Part shown: positions 18,951-29,131 of the stretch, one piece after another
How the letters are laid out: each line of letters starts with the position of its first letter
Numbering within the stretch: position 1 is the first letter of the stretch
NCBI RefSeq assembly: GCF_007954355.1
Contig: NZ_VOLR01000016.1
Coordinates: 52,897-116,896 of the forward strand
DNA: 64,000 bases
Reading direction: 5' to 3'
From: Colwellia hornerae
GTDB lineage: Bacteria > Pseudomonadota > Gammaproteobacteria > Enterobacterales > Alteromonadaceae
Notes under the pieces: generated by a model
Seen by the model: the letters and a program-made list of their open reading frames with translations, nothing else
Told to the model about the DNA's origin: nothing
The model's database searches: none
Made by a program: the position numbers and the translations under genes

Positions 18951-18966
18951 GTAAAGTTTTTGTAAA
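18951..18966. promoter_or_regulatory. CpxR box in the cpxP-cpxRA divergent region
   Basis: The tandem pentamers GTAAA at 18,951-18,955 and GTAAA at 18,962-18,966, with 6 bases between, fit the known CpxR recognition pattern (GTAAA, short spacer, GTAAA). They lie about 100 bases from either start codon, placed to control both directions. Confidence 0.65.
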
Positions 18967-19054
18967 GGCAGCAACAAAGTCAGTTTTCTCATAGCAGTTA
19001 AGTTAATATTAAGATAAGCCAAATACCGCCACTAACAAAAGATAACAACAACTC

Positions 19055-19768
19055 ATGAGCAAACAGAAAATATTAATCATCGATGACGACAGAGAACTCA
19101 CTGAGTTATTAACTGAGTATCTATCGTATGAAGGATTTGAATTAGAAGCTTGCCATGATGGTGTGAGTGGCCTGGCACGTGCTTATGATGAATCATTTTC
19201 ACTGATATTACTTGACGTTATGATGCCAAAACTTAACGGTTTTGAAGTATTAAAAGCCTTAGGTGGCCAACATAAAACCCCCATTTTAATGTTAACGGCT
19301 AAAGGTGATAACGACGACAGAATATTAGGCTTAGAGCTTGGCGCCGATGATTATTTAGCAAAACCTTTTCAGCATCGAGAGTTACTGGCACGCATTAAAG
19401 CAATTTTACGGCGTATTAACATCGTCAAATCCAATGAAAGTACCGTCAGTCATCAGCAAATTAATGAGGTTAGGCTTGAACATAACACTCGCCAAGCTTT
19501 TTGCCATCAGCAACTCGTTGAATTAACCGGTACCGAGTTTCAAATATTGGCTTTACTGATGAATAATGCCAGTCAAATCGTCAGTAAAAACCAAATATCA
19601 GAACAAGTTTTAAAACGAAAACTCAGCGCTTTTGATCGCAGTATCGATATGCATATCAGTAATATTCGCCGTAAGTTACTCGCGTTTTCTGCTAGCGATA
19701 AATTAAAAACTATCCGTGGTGCTGGTTATATTTTCCTCACTGGAGAAAATACAGGGATTAATGGCTAA
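19055..19768 (+). CDS. cpxR: CpxR-like OmpR-family response regulator
   Basis: This 237-aa regulator has a full receiver domain: acidic residues IIDDD near the N-terminus, phosphoacceptor Asp54 in LILLDVMMPKLNG, Thr in MLTAKG and Lys in YLAKPF. An OmpR-type winged helix follows (VELTGTEFQILALL...SIDMHISNIRRKL...IRGAGYIFL). Its stop overlaps the sensor start as TAATG, so the two are translationally coupled. The divergent CpxP-type gene and the CpxR box support the Cpx assignment over other OmpR systems. Confidence 0.9.
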   Translation: MSKQKILIIDDDRELTELLTEYLSYEGFELEACHDGVSGLARAYDESFSLILLDVMMPKLNGFEVLKALGGQHKTPILMLTAKGDNDDRILGLELGADDYLAKPFQHRELLARIKAILRRINIVKSNESTVSHQQINEVRLEHNTRQAFCHQQLVELTGTEFQILALLMNNASQIVSKNQISEQVLKRKLSAFDRSIDMHISNIRRKLLAFSASDKLKTIRGAGYIFLTGENTGING

Positions 19769-21171
19769 TGCTCAATAAAATTAGACAATCGTTTTCCTCG
19801 CTTGGCTTTAAGATATTTTTATGGTTTTGGCTGTTCGCTTTAAGCTCTATTGTTGCGACACGATTTATCTCAGCGCAGTTAGCCCAGAACAGTATTGTTT
19901 TACCTGCGCACCATGGCGATCAACAAAAATTGAACCGTATTGCTAATCGAATTGAACGAAAAAACATTTCCGCCGATGAGCTTTTGCAATATCGAGGAAA
20001 ATCACCTAATGAAGCTATTATTATAAGAAATATTGACAGTGGTCAGTTCACCACTGCTAGCAGCCATTTTGTCAAAGATTTAGTGAGCTACCTTGAAAAA
20101 AACCGCTTTTCAGCCATTACTAGTATTCAGTTTCCGAAATCCCGTATTACCGGCCCTAAAAATATCACCTTAGATAATGAACCCGTCGAGCTATACTTAG
20201 CTGTTAAAGGTAAATCTCGACATTTCAATTCCTTTATTATGCAACTGCCCAATTGGTTGAAACTCGCCATCCCCATTGCAGTCAGTGCTTTATTAGCTTG
20301 GTTACTAGCGAGAACATTAATTAAACCAATATTAGCCATCAGACGTGCGGCAACCGATATTGGTAACGGCATGCTTGATGCCCGTATCGAACATGCCAAT
20401 AAAAGAAAAGACGAACTTGGCTCACTTGCCACCAGCTTTAATACCATGGCTGACAAGTTGTCACTGAACTTGACCGCTAATCAGCGGTTACTAGCCGATG
20501 TATCCCATGAACTTCGTTCACCGATGACTCGCTTGCAACTTGCGGTTGGTCTAGCTCAGCAAGCGATCAATAAACCTGAGCTGCAGAAAAAGCATCTCGC
20601 GCGCTGTGAACTAGAAGTCAGTCGTTTAAATGAAATGATAAGCGATGTCCTTTCTCTTTCTCGGTTAGAAAACACCTTTCAAAAAATTAATTTACAAACC
20701 GTTCATCTCGACGAATTATTAGCCGATATCTGTCAAGACTGTCAGTACCTTGCTGACGAAAAGCATATCTTAATTACCATGAAGCACTTTTTTGCACTCA
20801 AACTTCCTGGAGATCAAAATTTATTAAGCAGCGCTTTTAGTAATGTCATTATTAACGCAATAAAATATAGCCCAAAACATAGTGAGGTCGTCATCTCTAT
20901 GCATCGACTTATACACAATCAGCAAGACAGCATTAAAATTATTATCAGTGATAGCGGTGATGGGGTTCCTCAAAGTACCATTGAAAAACTTTTTCAGCCG
21001 TTTTATCGGGTTGATGAAGCCCGAGATAGAGACAGCGGTGGCACGGGCTTGGGCTTAGCCATAGCGCAGCAAGCAGTATTAGCACATAATGGAGAAATTA
21101 GTGCTCAAAACAAAGACTCGGCTGGTTTATCAGTAACCATTACTTTGCCAATAAGCACAACCGCGACATAA
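19768..21171 (+). CDS. cpxA: CpxA-like sensor histidine kinase
   Basis: This 467-aa inner-membrane kinase has a transmembrane helix at about 13-31, a periplasmic sensor part (about 32-163), and a second helix at about 164-183. A HAMP domain follows (ARTLIKPILAIRRAATDI), then the H-box ADVSHELRSPMTR with His247, the N-box NVIINAIKYSP and the glycine boxes DSGDGVP and GGTGLGLAI. It should phosphorylate the upstream CpxR-like regulator in response to envelope stress. All catalytic motifs are intact, unlike the kinase-like protein at 8,404. Confidence 0.9.
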   Translation: MLNKIRQSFSSLGFKIFLWFWLFALSSIVATRFISAQLAQNSIVLPAHHGDQQKLNRIANRIERKNISADELLQYRGKSPNEAIIIRNIDSGQFTTASSHFVKDLVSYLEKNRFSAITSIQFPKSRITGPKNITLDNEPVELYLAVKGKSRHFNSFIMQLPNWLKLAIPIAVSALLAWLLARTLIKPILAIRRAATDIGNGMLDARIEHANKRKDELGSLATSFNTMADKLSLNLTANQRLLADVSHELRSPMTRLQLAVGLAQQAINKPELQKKHLARCELEVSRLNEMISDVLSLSRLENTFQKINLQTVHLDELLADICQDCQYLADEKHILITMKHFFALKLPGDQNLLSSAFSNVIINAIKYSPKHSEVVISMHRLIHNQQDSIKIIISDSGDGVPQSTIEKLFQPFYRVDEARDRDSGGTGLGLAIAQQAVLAHNGEISAQNKDSAGLSVTITLPISTTAT

Positions 21172-21235
21172 AAAACTGCTGAGCATAAGGTGAATTTTCA
21201 CCGCTAATATCATGCTTACCTTAGGATTGAACAAG

Positions 21236-22276
21236 ATGGCTTTAGCGAAAATCACAAGTAATGAGTATGGCAAAGAAGGCGAGCTCACGGCTCGCTTATC
21301 AACAGAAATAAAACTGTTTTGGCAACAAGGTAATTTCTCATTTTTTAGTGGTGTCGATAAAATAAGAATCAATTATGCGACTTTTATTCATCCTCAACAT
21401 CAAGAAGACCTTGTTCTCGTTTCTGGCAGGTCTGAAAGTTATCTCAAGTATCAAGAACTCGCCTTCGATTTATATTGCCAAGGCTATAATGTTTTTATCG
21501 TCGATCATCGTGGCCAAGGTTTGTCAGAGCGATTATTGAGTGATGGTCAAAGAGGCTATGTAAAAAAATTCGATGACTACGCCGAGGATCTAAAAAGATT
21601 TATTGATGACGTTGTTATAGCGACTGGTACAAATAGCGCCAACAACACAACCGCGAAAAAACCACATTTGTTAGCACACTCAATGGGCGGGGCAATTGCT
21701 GTGCGCATGATGCAGTTATATCCACTGTCAGCAAAGTCGGCGGTATTAACCTCGCCGATGATTGCGGTTAACAATGGCAATATTGCTAACTGGCTCGCCA
21801 AAGGTATTATTTATTTGGCCGATTTACTCGACGCTTGTTTGAGTACTGAAGCTAATTATTTTATCGGACAAAAATCATTTAACCACACACCTTTTACAGA
21901 AAATGAGCTTAGTCAATCGTCGATCCGCTACCAAGTTTTTGTTGAACTTTATCAAAAAAATAAAGAAATTCAATTGGGTGGAGTCACCACTCATTGGCTA
22001 AAGGAAGCGCTTGTCGCTAAGAAAAATATTTTTGCCAATTTAGCTAAAATGACGACACCTATTTTAGTGATGCAGTCAGGTAAGGACACTATTGTTTGTA
22101 ATAAAGCACAAGATGCTTTTTGTCAGCAATTACACCAATATCATCGACAGTCTTGCCCTGAAGGAAAGCCTTTCACTGTCGACAATGCGCTGCACGAGCT
22201 TATGTTTGAGCAAGACCAGTACCGCAGACCCGCCTTAATAAAAGCACTGGCGTGGTTTAATACACATGCAACTTAA
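21236..22276 (+). CDS. pldB: lysophospholipase L2-like alpha/beta hydrolase PldB
   Basis: The ATG at 21,236 is chosen because AGGA lies 9 bases upstream; an in-frame ATG at 21,212 has no ribosome site. The protein (346 aa) is a serine hydrolase with the oxyanion region VDHRGQGLSER, the nucleophile elbow HSMGG, the acid in MQSGKDTIV and the His in NALHELMFE. These match the monoacylglycerol-lipase/PldB group, which turns over lysophospholipids. It is 64 bases after cpxA and co-directional, so it may be read through from it. Confidence 0.88.
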   Translation: MALAKITSNEYGKEGELTARLSTEIKLFWQQGNFSFFSGVDKIRINYATFIHPQHQEDLVLVSGRSESYLKYQELAFDLYCQGYNVFIVDHRGQGLSERLLSDGQRGYVKKFDDYAEDLKRFIDDVVIATGTNSANNTTAKKPHLLAHSMGGAIAVRMMQLYPLSAKSAVLTSPMIAVNNGNIANWLAKGIIYLADLLDACLSTEANYFIGQKSFNHTPFTENELSQSSIRYQVFVELYQKNKEIQLGGVTTHWLKEALVAKKNIFANLAKMTTPILVMQSGKDTIVCNKAQDAFCQQLHQYHRQSCPEGKPFTVDNALHELMFEQDQYRRPALIKALAWFNTHAT

Positions 22277-22278
22277 TA

Positions 22279-23211
22279 TTATTTTTTTTGTGAGTCTTGG
22301 TCTTCATTAACCGTTTTAGTTGCTACCACTGAAGTGGGATCATGATGAATAAACACTTCACAAGGCGAGAATTTCGCTTCAATCTCTTCTTCTATCGCTT
22401 CACCAATACCGTGCGCTTCAAGTAAAGACAGCCGGTCATCGAGCTCTAAATGAAATTGAATAAAGCGCTGCGGGCCTGATTGTCGAGTTCTCAGGTCATG
22501 AACACCTAAGGTAGAATCATGAGCAAGCACAATAGCAGTAATTTGAGTCTGCTCTTCTTCACTAAGCTCATGATCCATTAAGTTATGCACACTTAAGTAA
22601 ATAATTTTTAAAGCGCCACTCAGCAGTAATACCCCAACAAGACAAGTAAATATCCCATCGGCATATAGCGAGTAGCCACTGCTTAAAATCAACGCCGCTA
22701 ATACGCCAAGATTTAATAATAAATCTGACTGATAATGCAAAGCATCAGCACTAATGGCAACAGAACGGGTTTTGGCAATCACAAAACGTTGCAACACCAC
22801 TAATAACAGTGTCATTACGATAGCTATAATGGTCACCACTATGCCTATTTCTGTTTTAACAACCAATTTGGGGTGAATAATTCGGTCAAAGCCATGAAAG
22901 ATCAATAACAAGGCAGAACCGGTCACAAAAGCGGCTTGTACTAAGCCCGCCAAACTCTCGGCTTTACCGTGACCAAATTTATGTTTTTCATCGGCGGGTG
23001 CCAAAGCATAATGAAGAATAACCACATTCATCAATGAAGCAAATAAATCCAACATAGAGTCGGTGGCCGAAGCCAGCATTGAACTGGCATCAGTGGCAAC
23101 CCAAGCATATAACTTCAAGACAAAAAGCAATAATGCGGTTGCTGTAGCGGCGAAAGCAGCCACTCTTACCCAAAAACTGTAGTCATTTTTTTTTGATAAA
23201 ACGTCATTCAT
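22279..23211 (-). CDS. fieF: cation diffusion facilitator FieF-like metal exporter
   Basis: This CDF-family proton antiporter exports Fe2+/Zn2+-type cations. Six membrane segments precede a cytoplasmic metal-binding domain. The conserved metal site in helix 2 reads SATDSMLDLFAS, its partner in helix 5 is SADALHYQSDLLLN, and HKFGHGKAESLAGL is in loop 2-3. The C-terminal domain has HDLRTRQSGPQRFIQFHLELD. I use the ATG at 23,211 (310 aa); a GTG 21 bases upstream is possible. It converges on pldB with a 2-base gap. Confidence 0.92.
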   Translation of the reverse strand: MNDVLSKKNDYSFWVRVAAFAATATALLLFVLKLYAWVATDASSMLASATDSMLDLFASLMNVVILHYALAPADEKHKFGHGKAESLAGLVQAAFVTGSALLLIFHGFDRIIHPKLVVKTEIGIVVTIIAIVMTLLLVVLQRFVIAKTRSVAISADALHYQSDLLLNLGVLAALILSSGYSLYADGIFTCLVGVLLLSGALKIIYLSVHNLMDHELSEEEQTQITAIVLAHDSTLGVHDLRTRQSGPQRFIQFHLELDDRLSLLEAHGIGEAIEEEIEAKFSPCEVFIHHDPTSVVATKTVNEDQDSQKK

Positions 23212-23249
23212 ATTCTTTACTTTTCCAAGCACACCATTAGAGTGCTAAT

Positions 23250-23280
23250 TTGTACAATATAGTCATTCGTTTGGTATAAT
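23250..23280 (+). promoter_or_regulatory. candidate promoter of trmL
   Basis: TATAAT at 23,275-23,280 is preceded by TTGTAC at 23,250-23,255 (19-base spacing, slightly long). It lies 31 bases before the trmL start and shares the divergent gap with fieF. Confidence 0.45.
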
Positions 23281-23311
23281 AGCTTATCATCTTCGAATTT
23301 AAGTACATTTT

Positions 23312-23776
23312 ATGTTAGACGTCGTTTTGTTTCAGCCACAAATTCCACCAAATACCGGTAATATTATCCGCCTTTGCGCGAATACAGGCTTTAGATTACA
23401 CCTTATTGAACCTTTTGGCTTTGACCTAGACGATAAAAAGCTTCGCCGAGCAGGTTTAGATTACCATGAGTTTGCCGCAATTAAGCGCCATAAAGATTAT
23501 CAAGCCTTTATTGAAAGTGAACAACCTGAGCGAGTTTTAGCCGTAACCACTAAAACAACCAATTACTACGGTGATGTAGCATTTAAAAAAGGGGACTATT
23601 TACTTTTTGGCTCAGAGACCAATGGTTTGCCAGAAGAAGTAAGACAGCAAATACCCGATGAAGATAAAATTCGTATTCCTATGCTAAAAGACAGTCGGAG
23701 TATGAATTTATCGAATGCCACCGCAGTGCTTATTTTTGAAGCTTGGCGACAAATGGGCTTTGAAGGCTCAGTTTAA
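23312..23776 (+). CDS. trmL: tRNA (cytidine/uridine-34-2'-O)-methyltransferase TrmL
   Basis: This 154-aa SPOUT methyltransferase modifies the wobble base of tRNA-Leu isoacceptors. The knot region shows the family motifs [26 protein letters not shown] and the C-terminal [19 protein letters not shown]. The length equals E. coli TrmL (157 aa). It stands alone and converges on gpsA. Confidence 0.96.
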   Translation: MLDVVLFQPQIPPNTGNIIRLCANTGFRLHLIEPFGFDLDDKKLRRAGLDYHEFAAIKRHKDYQAFIESEQPERVLAVTTKTTNYYGDVAFKKGDYLLFGSETNGLPEEVRQQIPDEDKIRIPMLKDSRSMNLSNATAVLIFEAWRQMGFEGSV

Positions 23777-23819
23777 GTTCAAGGTAGTGAACATAAACTG
23801 AACCAAACAACGTGTAAAA

Positions 23820-24827
23820 TTATTCGACAGTACGGTCGCGGGAAAGTAAATCAGCAGCAGCTAACCTTGCTGATTTTCCACAATAAAGTACCTGATAGAC
23901 TTGCTCAACTATCGGCATTTCTACGCCCATACGTTGCGCTAACATATAAACTTCTTTGGTATTACGATAACCTTCGACGACTTGGCCAATATCAGCCATC
24001 GCTTTTTCAACATCAACGCCGCTGCCAAGTGCTAAGCCGAATCGACGGTTGCGTGATTGATTATCAGTACAGGTTAGGACTAAGTCACCTAATCCAGCCA
24101 TACCCATAAAAGTACTTGGCTCGGCATTAAGCGCACAACCCAAACGTGTCATTTCAACCAAGCCACGGGTAATTAACGCGGTACGAGCATTAGCGCCAAA
24201 GCCAATACCGTCGGCCATTCCTGCACCTATAGCGATAACATTTTTAACCGCACCACCGAGTTGTACACCAATAAAGTCTTTATTTGCATAAACCCGAAAA
24301 GTTTTGCCACAATGTAATAGATCAGAAATTTCAGTGACAAAGTCATCATCGGTTGACGATAATGAAATAGCCGTTGGTAAGCCAGCAGCCATTTCTTTTG
24401 CAAAGGTGGGTCCAGAAAGCACGGCCAATGAGATCTTATCACCAAGAATATCACGAGCAACATCTTGCAGTAAGCGACCTGTTTTATGATCTAAACCTTT
24501 AGTTGCCCAAGCTATTTTAGCCTTTGGCAATAAGTAAGGTTTAATTTGACTGAGCATTTCGCCAAAGGCATGGCTGGGTACGACCACCAAAATATTTTCA
24601 CTCGCTTGAACAGCACTCTCAAGATCGTGAGTCGTTGTCAGTGAGGGCGGAAATTCACTACCCGGTAAATATTTCTCATTCGAGTGAGACGCTTGCATTT
24701 GCGCAATATGTTGAGGATCTCGTCCCCATAATACGGTTTTGTGACCATTTCTAGCGAGACAAATAGCAAGGGCAGAGCCATAAGACCCTGCCCCCAAAAC
24801 CGTGATTTTTGCCGTTAATTTCGACAT
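23820..24827 (-). CDS. gpsA: glycerol-3-phosphate dehydrogenase [NAD(P)+] GpsA
   Basis: GpsA makes sn-glycerol 3-phosphate for phospholipids. The 335-aa protein has the Rossmann motif [12 protein letters not shown] at the N-terminus, the catalytic region [16 protein letters not shown] with the conserved Lys, and [20 protein letters not shown] in the C-terminal domain. It is the last gene of the leftward set yibN-grxC-secB-gpsA, the order seen in E. coli. Confidence 0.97.
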   Translation of the reverse strand: MSKLTAKITVLGAGSYGSALAICLARNGHKTVLWGRDPQHIAQMQASHSNEKYLPGSEFPPSLTTTHDLESAVQASENILVVVPSHAFGEMLSQIKPYLLPKAKIAWATKGLDHKTGRLLQDVARDILGDKISLAVLSGPTFAKEMAAGLPTAISLSSTDDDFVTEISDLLHCGKTFRVYANKDFIGVQLGGAVKNVIAIGAGMADGIGFGANARTALITRGLVEMTRLGCALNAEPSTFMGMAGLGDLVLTCTDNQSRNRRFGLALGSGVDVEKAMADIGQVVEGYRNTKEVYMLAQRMGVEMPIVEQVYQVLYCGKSARLAAADLLSRDRTVE

Positions 24828-24885
24828 ATCATCACTTCCATTTTATTGTTACTACTAGCCGATTTTAAAAAACAAAAACCGTTAA

Positions 24886-25404
24886 TTAGTGAGTTTCACT
24901 GCTCGCAGGCATTTGTTCAGTTTTTGCTTGTGCGGCACGTTGCTGAACATATGAAGCAAATAGCGCTTCAAAGTTCACCGGTGCTAAATTAATTTGTGGA
25001 AATGAACCACGACTCACTAAATTTGCCACTGACTCACGTGCGTATGGGAATAAAGTTGTTGGACAGAAGGCGCCAATAGTATGAGCAAGTTGTGCTTCAG
25101 GTAAGTTACCAATAGAAAAGATACCGGCTTGTTGGACTTCAGCTAAAAAGGCTGTTTGCCCTTCAACAGTAGCAGTAACCGTTACTGAAAGAACAACTTC
25201 ATAAGTATTTTCAGCCAATTTATTTGATTTAGTATCTAAATCTAATTGAATTTCAGGCTTCCAATCTTTTTGAAAAATAGCAGGAGAATTTGGCGTTTCA
25301 AAAGAAATATCTTTTGTATAAATACGTTGAATAGCAAATTGTGGTGCGGTTTGTTCAGTCGCGGCTTCTGGTGCATCCGCGTTATTAGTGCTCTCATCTG
25401 ACAT
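24886..25404 (-). CDS. secB: protein-export chaperone SecB
   Basis: SecB is a tetrameric cytosolic chaperone that hands preproteins to SecA. The 172-aa protein has the characteristic [17 protein letters not shown] segment, the [14 protein letters not shown] strand and [14 protein letters not shown]- and C-terminal tails are somewhat longer and acidic or Gln-rich than in E. coli (155 aa). It is 44 bases downstream of grxC. Confidence 0.97.
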   Translation of the reverse strand: MSDESTNNADAPEAATEQTAPQFAIQRIYTKDISFETPNSPAIFQKDWKPEIQLDLDTKSNKLAENTYEVVLSVTVTATVEGQTAFLAEVQQAGIFSIGNLPEAQLAHTIGAFCPTTLFPYARESVANLVSRGSFPQINLAPVNFEALFASYVQQRAAQAKTEQMPASSETH

Positions 25405-25448
25405 AGTGTACTTCCTATTGTATTTATTATTTTATTTAATGATGACTT

Positions 25449-25703
25449 TTAATCTTTTGCTAAAAGTTCATCTAATTTATTTGCGGCGTGAAGTGCGAAT
25501 AATTCATCGCAACCCCCGACATAATGATCACCAATAAAGATTTGTGGTACGGTTACACCGCCACTGCGCTTGATCATGGCATTGCGTAATTCTGTATTGT
25601 TGTCGATTTTAATTTCATTAAAACTTACTTGTTTTTCTTCGAGTAAAGCTTTTGCTCGCATACAATAAAAACAGGTTACTTTAGTATAAATATCAACTGT
25701 CAT
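25449..25703 (-). CDS. grxC: glutaredoxin 3 GrxC
   Basis: This 84-aa dithiol glutaredoxin has the active site CFYC (residues about 11-14) instead of the more common CPYC, followed by the glutathione-binding GVTVPQIFIGDHYVGG. It reduces protein disulfides using glutathione. It is in the yibN-grxC-secB-gpsA set. Confidence 0.96.
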   Translation of the reverse strand: MTVDIYTKVTCFYCMRAKALLEEKQVSFNEIKIDNNTELRNAMIKRSGGVTVPQIFIGDHYVGGCDELFALHAANKLDELLAKD

Positions 25704-25729
25704 ATCAAACCTTTATTAGTTATTAACTA

Positions 25730-26158
25730 TTATTTTTTAACCAGAGGTAAACCGGCATTGACCCAAGAATTCATACCACCCTTCAACAGGCTTACTTTAG
25801 TAAAGCCCGCTTTAAGCAATTGATTAGCAACAGGGGTAGCGGTAATTCCTGCGGTGCATACAACTATGATGGGTTTATCTTTATAGTTTTCAAGGGTAGA
25901 AAAATCATTATTTGATACTTTCTCTTTCACTAAATTCTTTGAATCTATGATACGACTCGCTTTAAATTCTTTTTCAGTACGTATATCAACTACTACGCCT
26001 TCTTCACGGTTTACTAAAAAAGTAAGTTCCTGTGTAGAGATCTGCTTAATAGGAGACATTTGAATACGAATAGTCGTCACAATAATAAGGACGACAATAG
26101 CTGCCCAAGCAGCACTTAACACTGGATGATCACCAGCAAAAATAATTAATTGATCCAT
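25730..26158 (-). CDS. yibN: membrane-anchored rhodanese-like protein YibN
   Basis: The protein starts at the ATG at 26,156-26,158 (142 aa), the usual YibN length; a longer in-frame reading to 26,308 adds 50 unrelated residues. A membrane helix (about 13-31) is followed by a rhodanese domain with VVDIRTEKEFKASRI and the active loop VVCTAGITATPVA containing the catalytic Cys. Its role in sulfur transfer or membrane quality control is not settled in the family. It leads the operon with grxC, secB and gpsA. Confidence 0.92.
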   Translation of the reverse strand: MDQLIIFAGDHPVLSAAWAAIVVLIIVTTIRIQMSPIKQISTQELTFLVNREEGVVVDIRTEKEFKASRIIDSKNLVKEKVSNNDFSTLENYKDKPIIVVCTAGITATPVANQLLKAGFTKVSLLKGGMNSWVNAGLPLVKK

Positions 26159-26409
26159 AAAAATAATAAATATTGGTTGAATAAAAAGTTGACGATAGTA
26201 TACAGAATTACTAAGCAAACCCAAAAAGAACTTTACGTGATAAGCAATTAAATCAATGAAAAGTTTTTTTTTGTTGATACAACCGACTGATAACGAATAA
26301 AAGTACACATTTCATTTGAAATGTTTTGTCTAATAGCACACAAGCAATTATTGATTTGCCTTGGTATACTGGCGAATAATTAGCTAATTTCACCGTTATG
26401 GAAACTAAA

Positions 26410-27951
26410 ATGCCAAATAAAAAACCTACCGTATTACTGATTTTAGATGGTTGGGGATACCGAGAATCTACAGAATCTAATGCTATTTTTCATGCAAGAA
26501 CGCCGGTACTCGACGATTTAAATGCGCGCTATCCACATATGTTAATTGGCACTTCAGGCATGGCAGTAGGTTTACCTGACGGACAAATGGGCAACTCAGA
26601 AGTGGGGCACGTTAATTTAGGCGCTGGTCGTATTGTTTATCAAGACTTTACCCGTATTACTAAATCGATAAAAGATAAAGACTTTTACGACAACAAAGCC
26701 CTTAATAATGCGGTTGACCAAGCCGTTAACAATGATAAAGCGATACATATTTTTGGCTTATTATCGCCAGGTGGCGTTCATAGTCATGAAGATCATATCT
26801 TTTCAATGCTCGAGCTCGCTAAAGAAAAAGGTGCTGATAAAATTTACTTACACGCCTTTCTAGATGGCCGTGATACACCGCCACGTAGCGCAGAAGCTTC
26901 ATTGATTAAAGCACAAGAAAAATTCCAGCAGCTGGGCTGTGGCCAGATAGCTTCGGTCATTGGTCGTTATTATGCCATGGACCGAGACCAACGTTGGGAC
27001 CGTGTCGAATTAGCTTATAACTTAATGGTTAGTGGCGAAGCACAATATCAATATTCAAGCGCAACAGACGCATTAGCCGCGGCTTATGCCCGTGATGAAA
27101 ATGACGAGTTTGTCGCCGCTTCAGCGATTTTAGACGAAAACAATCAAGTCATTGAAATTAATGATGGCGACTCATTAATTTTTATGAATTTTCGTGCAGA
27201 CAGAGCCCGTCAATTTACTCGCTGCTTTACAGAACAAGACTTTAACGGCTTCACACGTAAAAAAGTACCGGCCATCGCTGACTTTGTTATGCTGACAGAA
27301 TATGCTGGTGACATAAAAGCCAATATCGCTTTTCCTAAAGTGGCACTTGAGAACGTGCTGGGCGAATGGTTAGAGAAAAATAACAAAACGCAATTACGCA
27401 TTTCAGAAACCGAAAAATATGCGCACGTTACTTTCTTCTTTAGTGGCGGTAAAGAAAGTGAGTTTATCGGCGAACAGCGTATTTTAGTGCCTTCACCACA
27501 AGTTGCCACCTATGACTTACAACCAGAAATGAATTCAGCGTTACTCACTGATAAATTAGTCGCCGCCATTGAAAGCGGTGAACACGACTTTATTGTTTGT
27601 AATTACCCAAATGGTGATATGGTTGGCCATACTGGAAAGTTTGATGCTGCCGTAGCCGCTTGTGAAGCGGTTGATAGCAGTGTTGGTCGTGTTGTTGCCG
27701 CCTTAGAAAAAGTAGGCGGTGAATGTTTAATTACCGCCGACCATGGCAATGCTGAACAAATGGTTGATAACAATTCGGGACAAGCACACACCGCGCATAC
27801 CTGTGAACCTGTGCCGTTAATTTATATTGGTCGACCTGCTCAACCTGCAGAAAATGGCGCATTAAGTGATATTGCGCCAACGATATTGCAGCTAATGGAT
27901 ATAGAGCAACCCGAGCAGATGACCGGTAGCTCCTTAATGAAGTTTATTTAA
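26410..27951 (+). CDS. gpmI: 2,3-bisphosphoglycerate-independent phosphoglycerate mutase GpmI
   Basis: GpmI interconverts 3- and 2-phosphoglycerate using two Mn ions. The protein (513 aa from the ATG at 26,410, which has GGAA 7 bases upstream; an ATG at 26,398 is also possible) has [11 protein letters not shown], the phosphoserine site [36 protein letters not shown] and the metal site [11 protein letters not shown]. It is divergent from yibN and heads gpmI-envC-yibQ as in E. coli. Confidence 0.97.
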   Translation: MPNKKPTVLLILDGWGYRESTESNAIFHARTPVLDDLNARYPHMLIGTSGMAVGLPDGQMGNSEVGHVNLGAGRIVYQDFTRITKSIKDKDFYDNKALNNAVDQAVNNDKAIHIFGLLSPGGVHSHEDHIFSMLELAKEKGADKIYLHAFLDGRDTPPRSAEASLIKAQEKFQQLGCGQIASVIGRYYAMDRDQRWDRVELAYNLMVSGEAQYQYSSATDALAAAYARDENDEFVAASAILDENNQVIEINDGDSLIFMNFRADRARQFTRCFTEQDFNGFTRKKVPAIADFVMLTEYAGDIKANIAFPKVALENVLGEWLEKNNKTQLRISETEKYAHVTFFFSGGKESEFIGEQRILVPSPQVATYDLQPEMNSALLTDKLVAAIESGEHDFIVCNYPNGDMVGHTGKFDAAVAACEAVDSSVGRVVAALEKVGGECLITADHGNAEQMVDNNSGQAHTAHTCEPVPLIYIGRPAQPAENGALSDIAPTILQLMDIEQPEQMTGSSLMKFI

Positions 27952-27967
27952 GAAAATTATTATTAAC

Positions 27968-29131
27968 ATGAAAATCGCCGTGAAAAAAATATTCTTATTT
28001 GCATCAGTATTCAGCCTTAGCTGCGTATTGATGTCGGTGAACGCCACTGCCCAGTCGTCTGATAATAGTGACACGGCTAATAAAACCAACCAAGCATTGT
28101 CTAAGGTTCAGCAGCAAATAGTTGCGCAAGAAAAATCGATTAAACAAACGAGTAATAAACGTTCATCATTAGAAAATAAATTAAGATCTGACGACATTTC
28201 AATTGCTAAAATTGTAAAGGCGATGATTAAAACCCAAGATGATTTTCAAGATACTCAGCAAACCTTAAAAGCTCTCGCACAAGAAAAAACAACCTTAACC
28301 CACAAAAAAAAACAACAAGAAAAAGTATTAGCCCAACAATTAAGAGCCGCCTATACATCGGGACATCACGACTATATTAAATTATTACTTAACCAGCAAA
28401 GCCCTGCTAGCGTAGAACGTACCGTTACCTATTATAAATATTTGAACGATGCTCGCATCAAAGAAATTGACCAATTTCAGATTGTCTTAAGTGATTTACT
28501 CGCGGTCACTACCCAACACCAAGAACAAGCTAAAAAATTAAATCGTATACAACAACAACAAATCGAACAGAAAGTCGTATTTCAACACACTAAGCAAGAA
28601 CGAAAAAACACCATTCGCGCATTAAATAAAGCGTTACTCGGTAGTAAGCAGCTCTTAGCTCAATTGGTGGCAGAAGAACAAAATTTAGTGGTGGCCTTAC
28701 AGCGAATCGCGGCGTTAGCACAGCAAAGTGCTGAATTGGTTGGTCTCAAAAAACTAAAAAGAAAACTTTCTTGGCCAGTTAAAGGGAAGATTAGCCACAG
28801 TTTTGGCTCTCGTAAACAAGGTTATTTAAAATGGAAAGGTATTTTAGTAGCCGCTCCTGTTGGTAAACAAGTTAAAGCCATTCACAACGGCACAGTATTA
28901 TTTTCAGATTGGTTAAAAGGTTATGGTTTAGTGACAGTGTTAGATCATGGCGCCGGCTATATGAGCTTATACGGCTATAACCAAGCGTTATTAAAGTCAG
29001 TAGGAGACCGGGTAGAAACCGGTGAACCCATAGCGCTTGTTGGGCAAAGTGGTGGCCAAAGTCAATCCGGTTTATATTTCGAAATACGCAGCGATGGTCA
29101 AGCAGTAAACCCTAAAGCTTGGTTTAAATAA
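27968..29131 (+). CDS. envC: murein hydrolase activator EnvC
   Basis: EnvC is a periplasmic divisome-linked activator of AmiA and AmiB. The 387-aa protein has a signal peptide (about 1-29), a long coiled coil (about 30-255) and a degenerate LytM/M23 domain. The zinc ligands are gone: SHSFGSRKQGYLKWKGI lacks the usual Asp/His set and the HxH motif is replaced by LYFEIR. That is expected for an activator rather than an enzyme. It starts 16 bases after gpmI. Its last 17 codons and the following bases are repeated downstream. Confidence 0.95.
   Translation: MKIAVKKIFLFASVFSLSCVLMSVNATAQSSDNSDTANKTNQALSKVQQQIVAQEKSIKQTSNKRSSLENKLRSDDISIAKIVKAMIKTQDDFQDTQQTLKALAQEKTTLTHKKKQQEKVLAQQLRAAYTSGHHDYIKLLLNQQSPASVERTVTYYKYLNDARIKEIDQFQIVLSDLLAVTTQHQEQAKKLNRIQQQQIEQKVVFQHTKQERKNTIRALNKALLGSKQLLAQLVAEEQNLVVALQRIAALAQQSAELVGLKKLKRKLSWPVKGKISHSFGSRKQGYLKWKGILVAAPVGKQVKAIHNGTVLFSDWLKGYGLVTVLDHGAGYMSLYGYNQALLKSVGDRVETGEPIALVGQSGGQSQSGLYFEIRSDGQAVNPKAWFK

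Noticed and set aside
26341..26400. Promoter for gpmI (TATACT near 26,365)
   Set aside because: No -35 element lies at a workable distance, so I did not list it.
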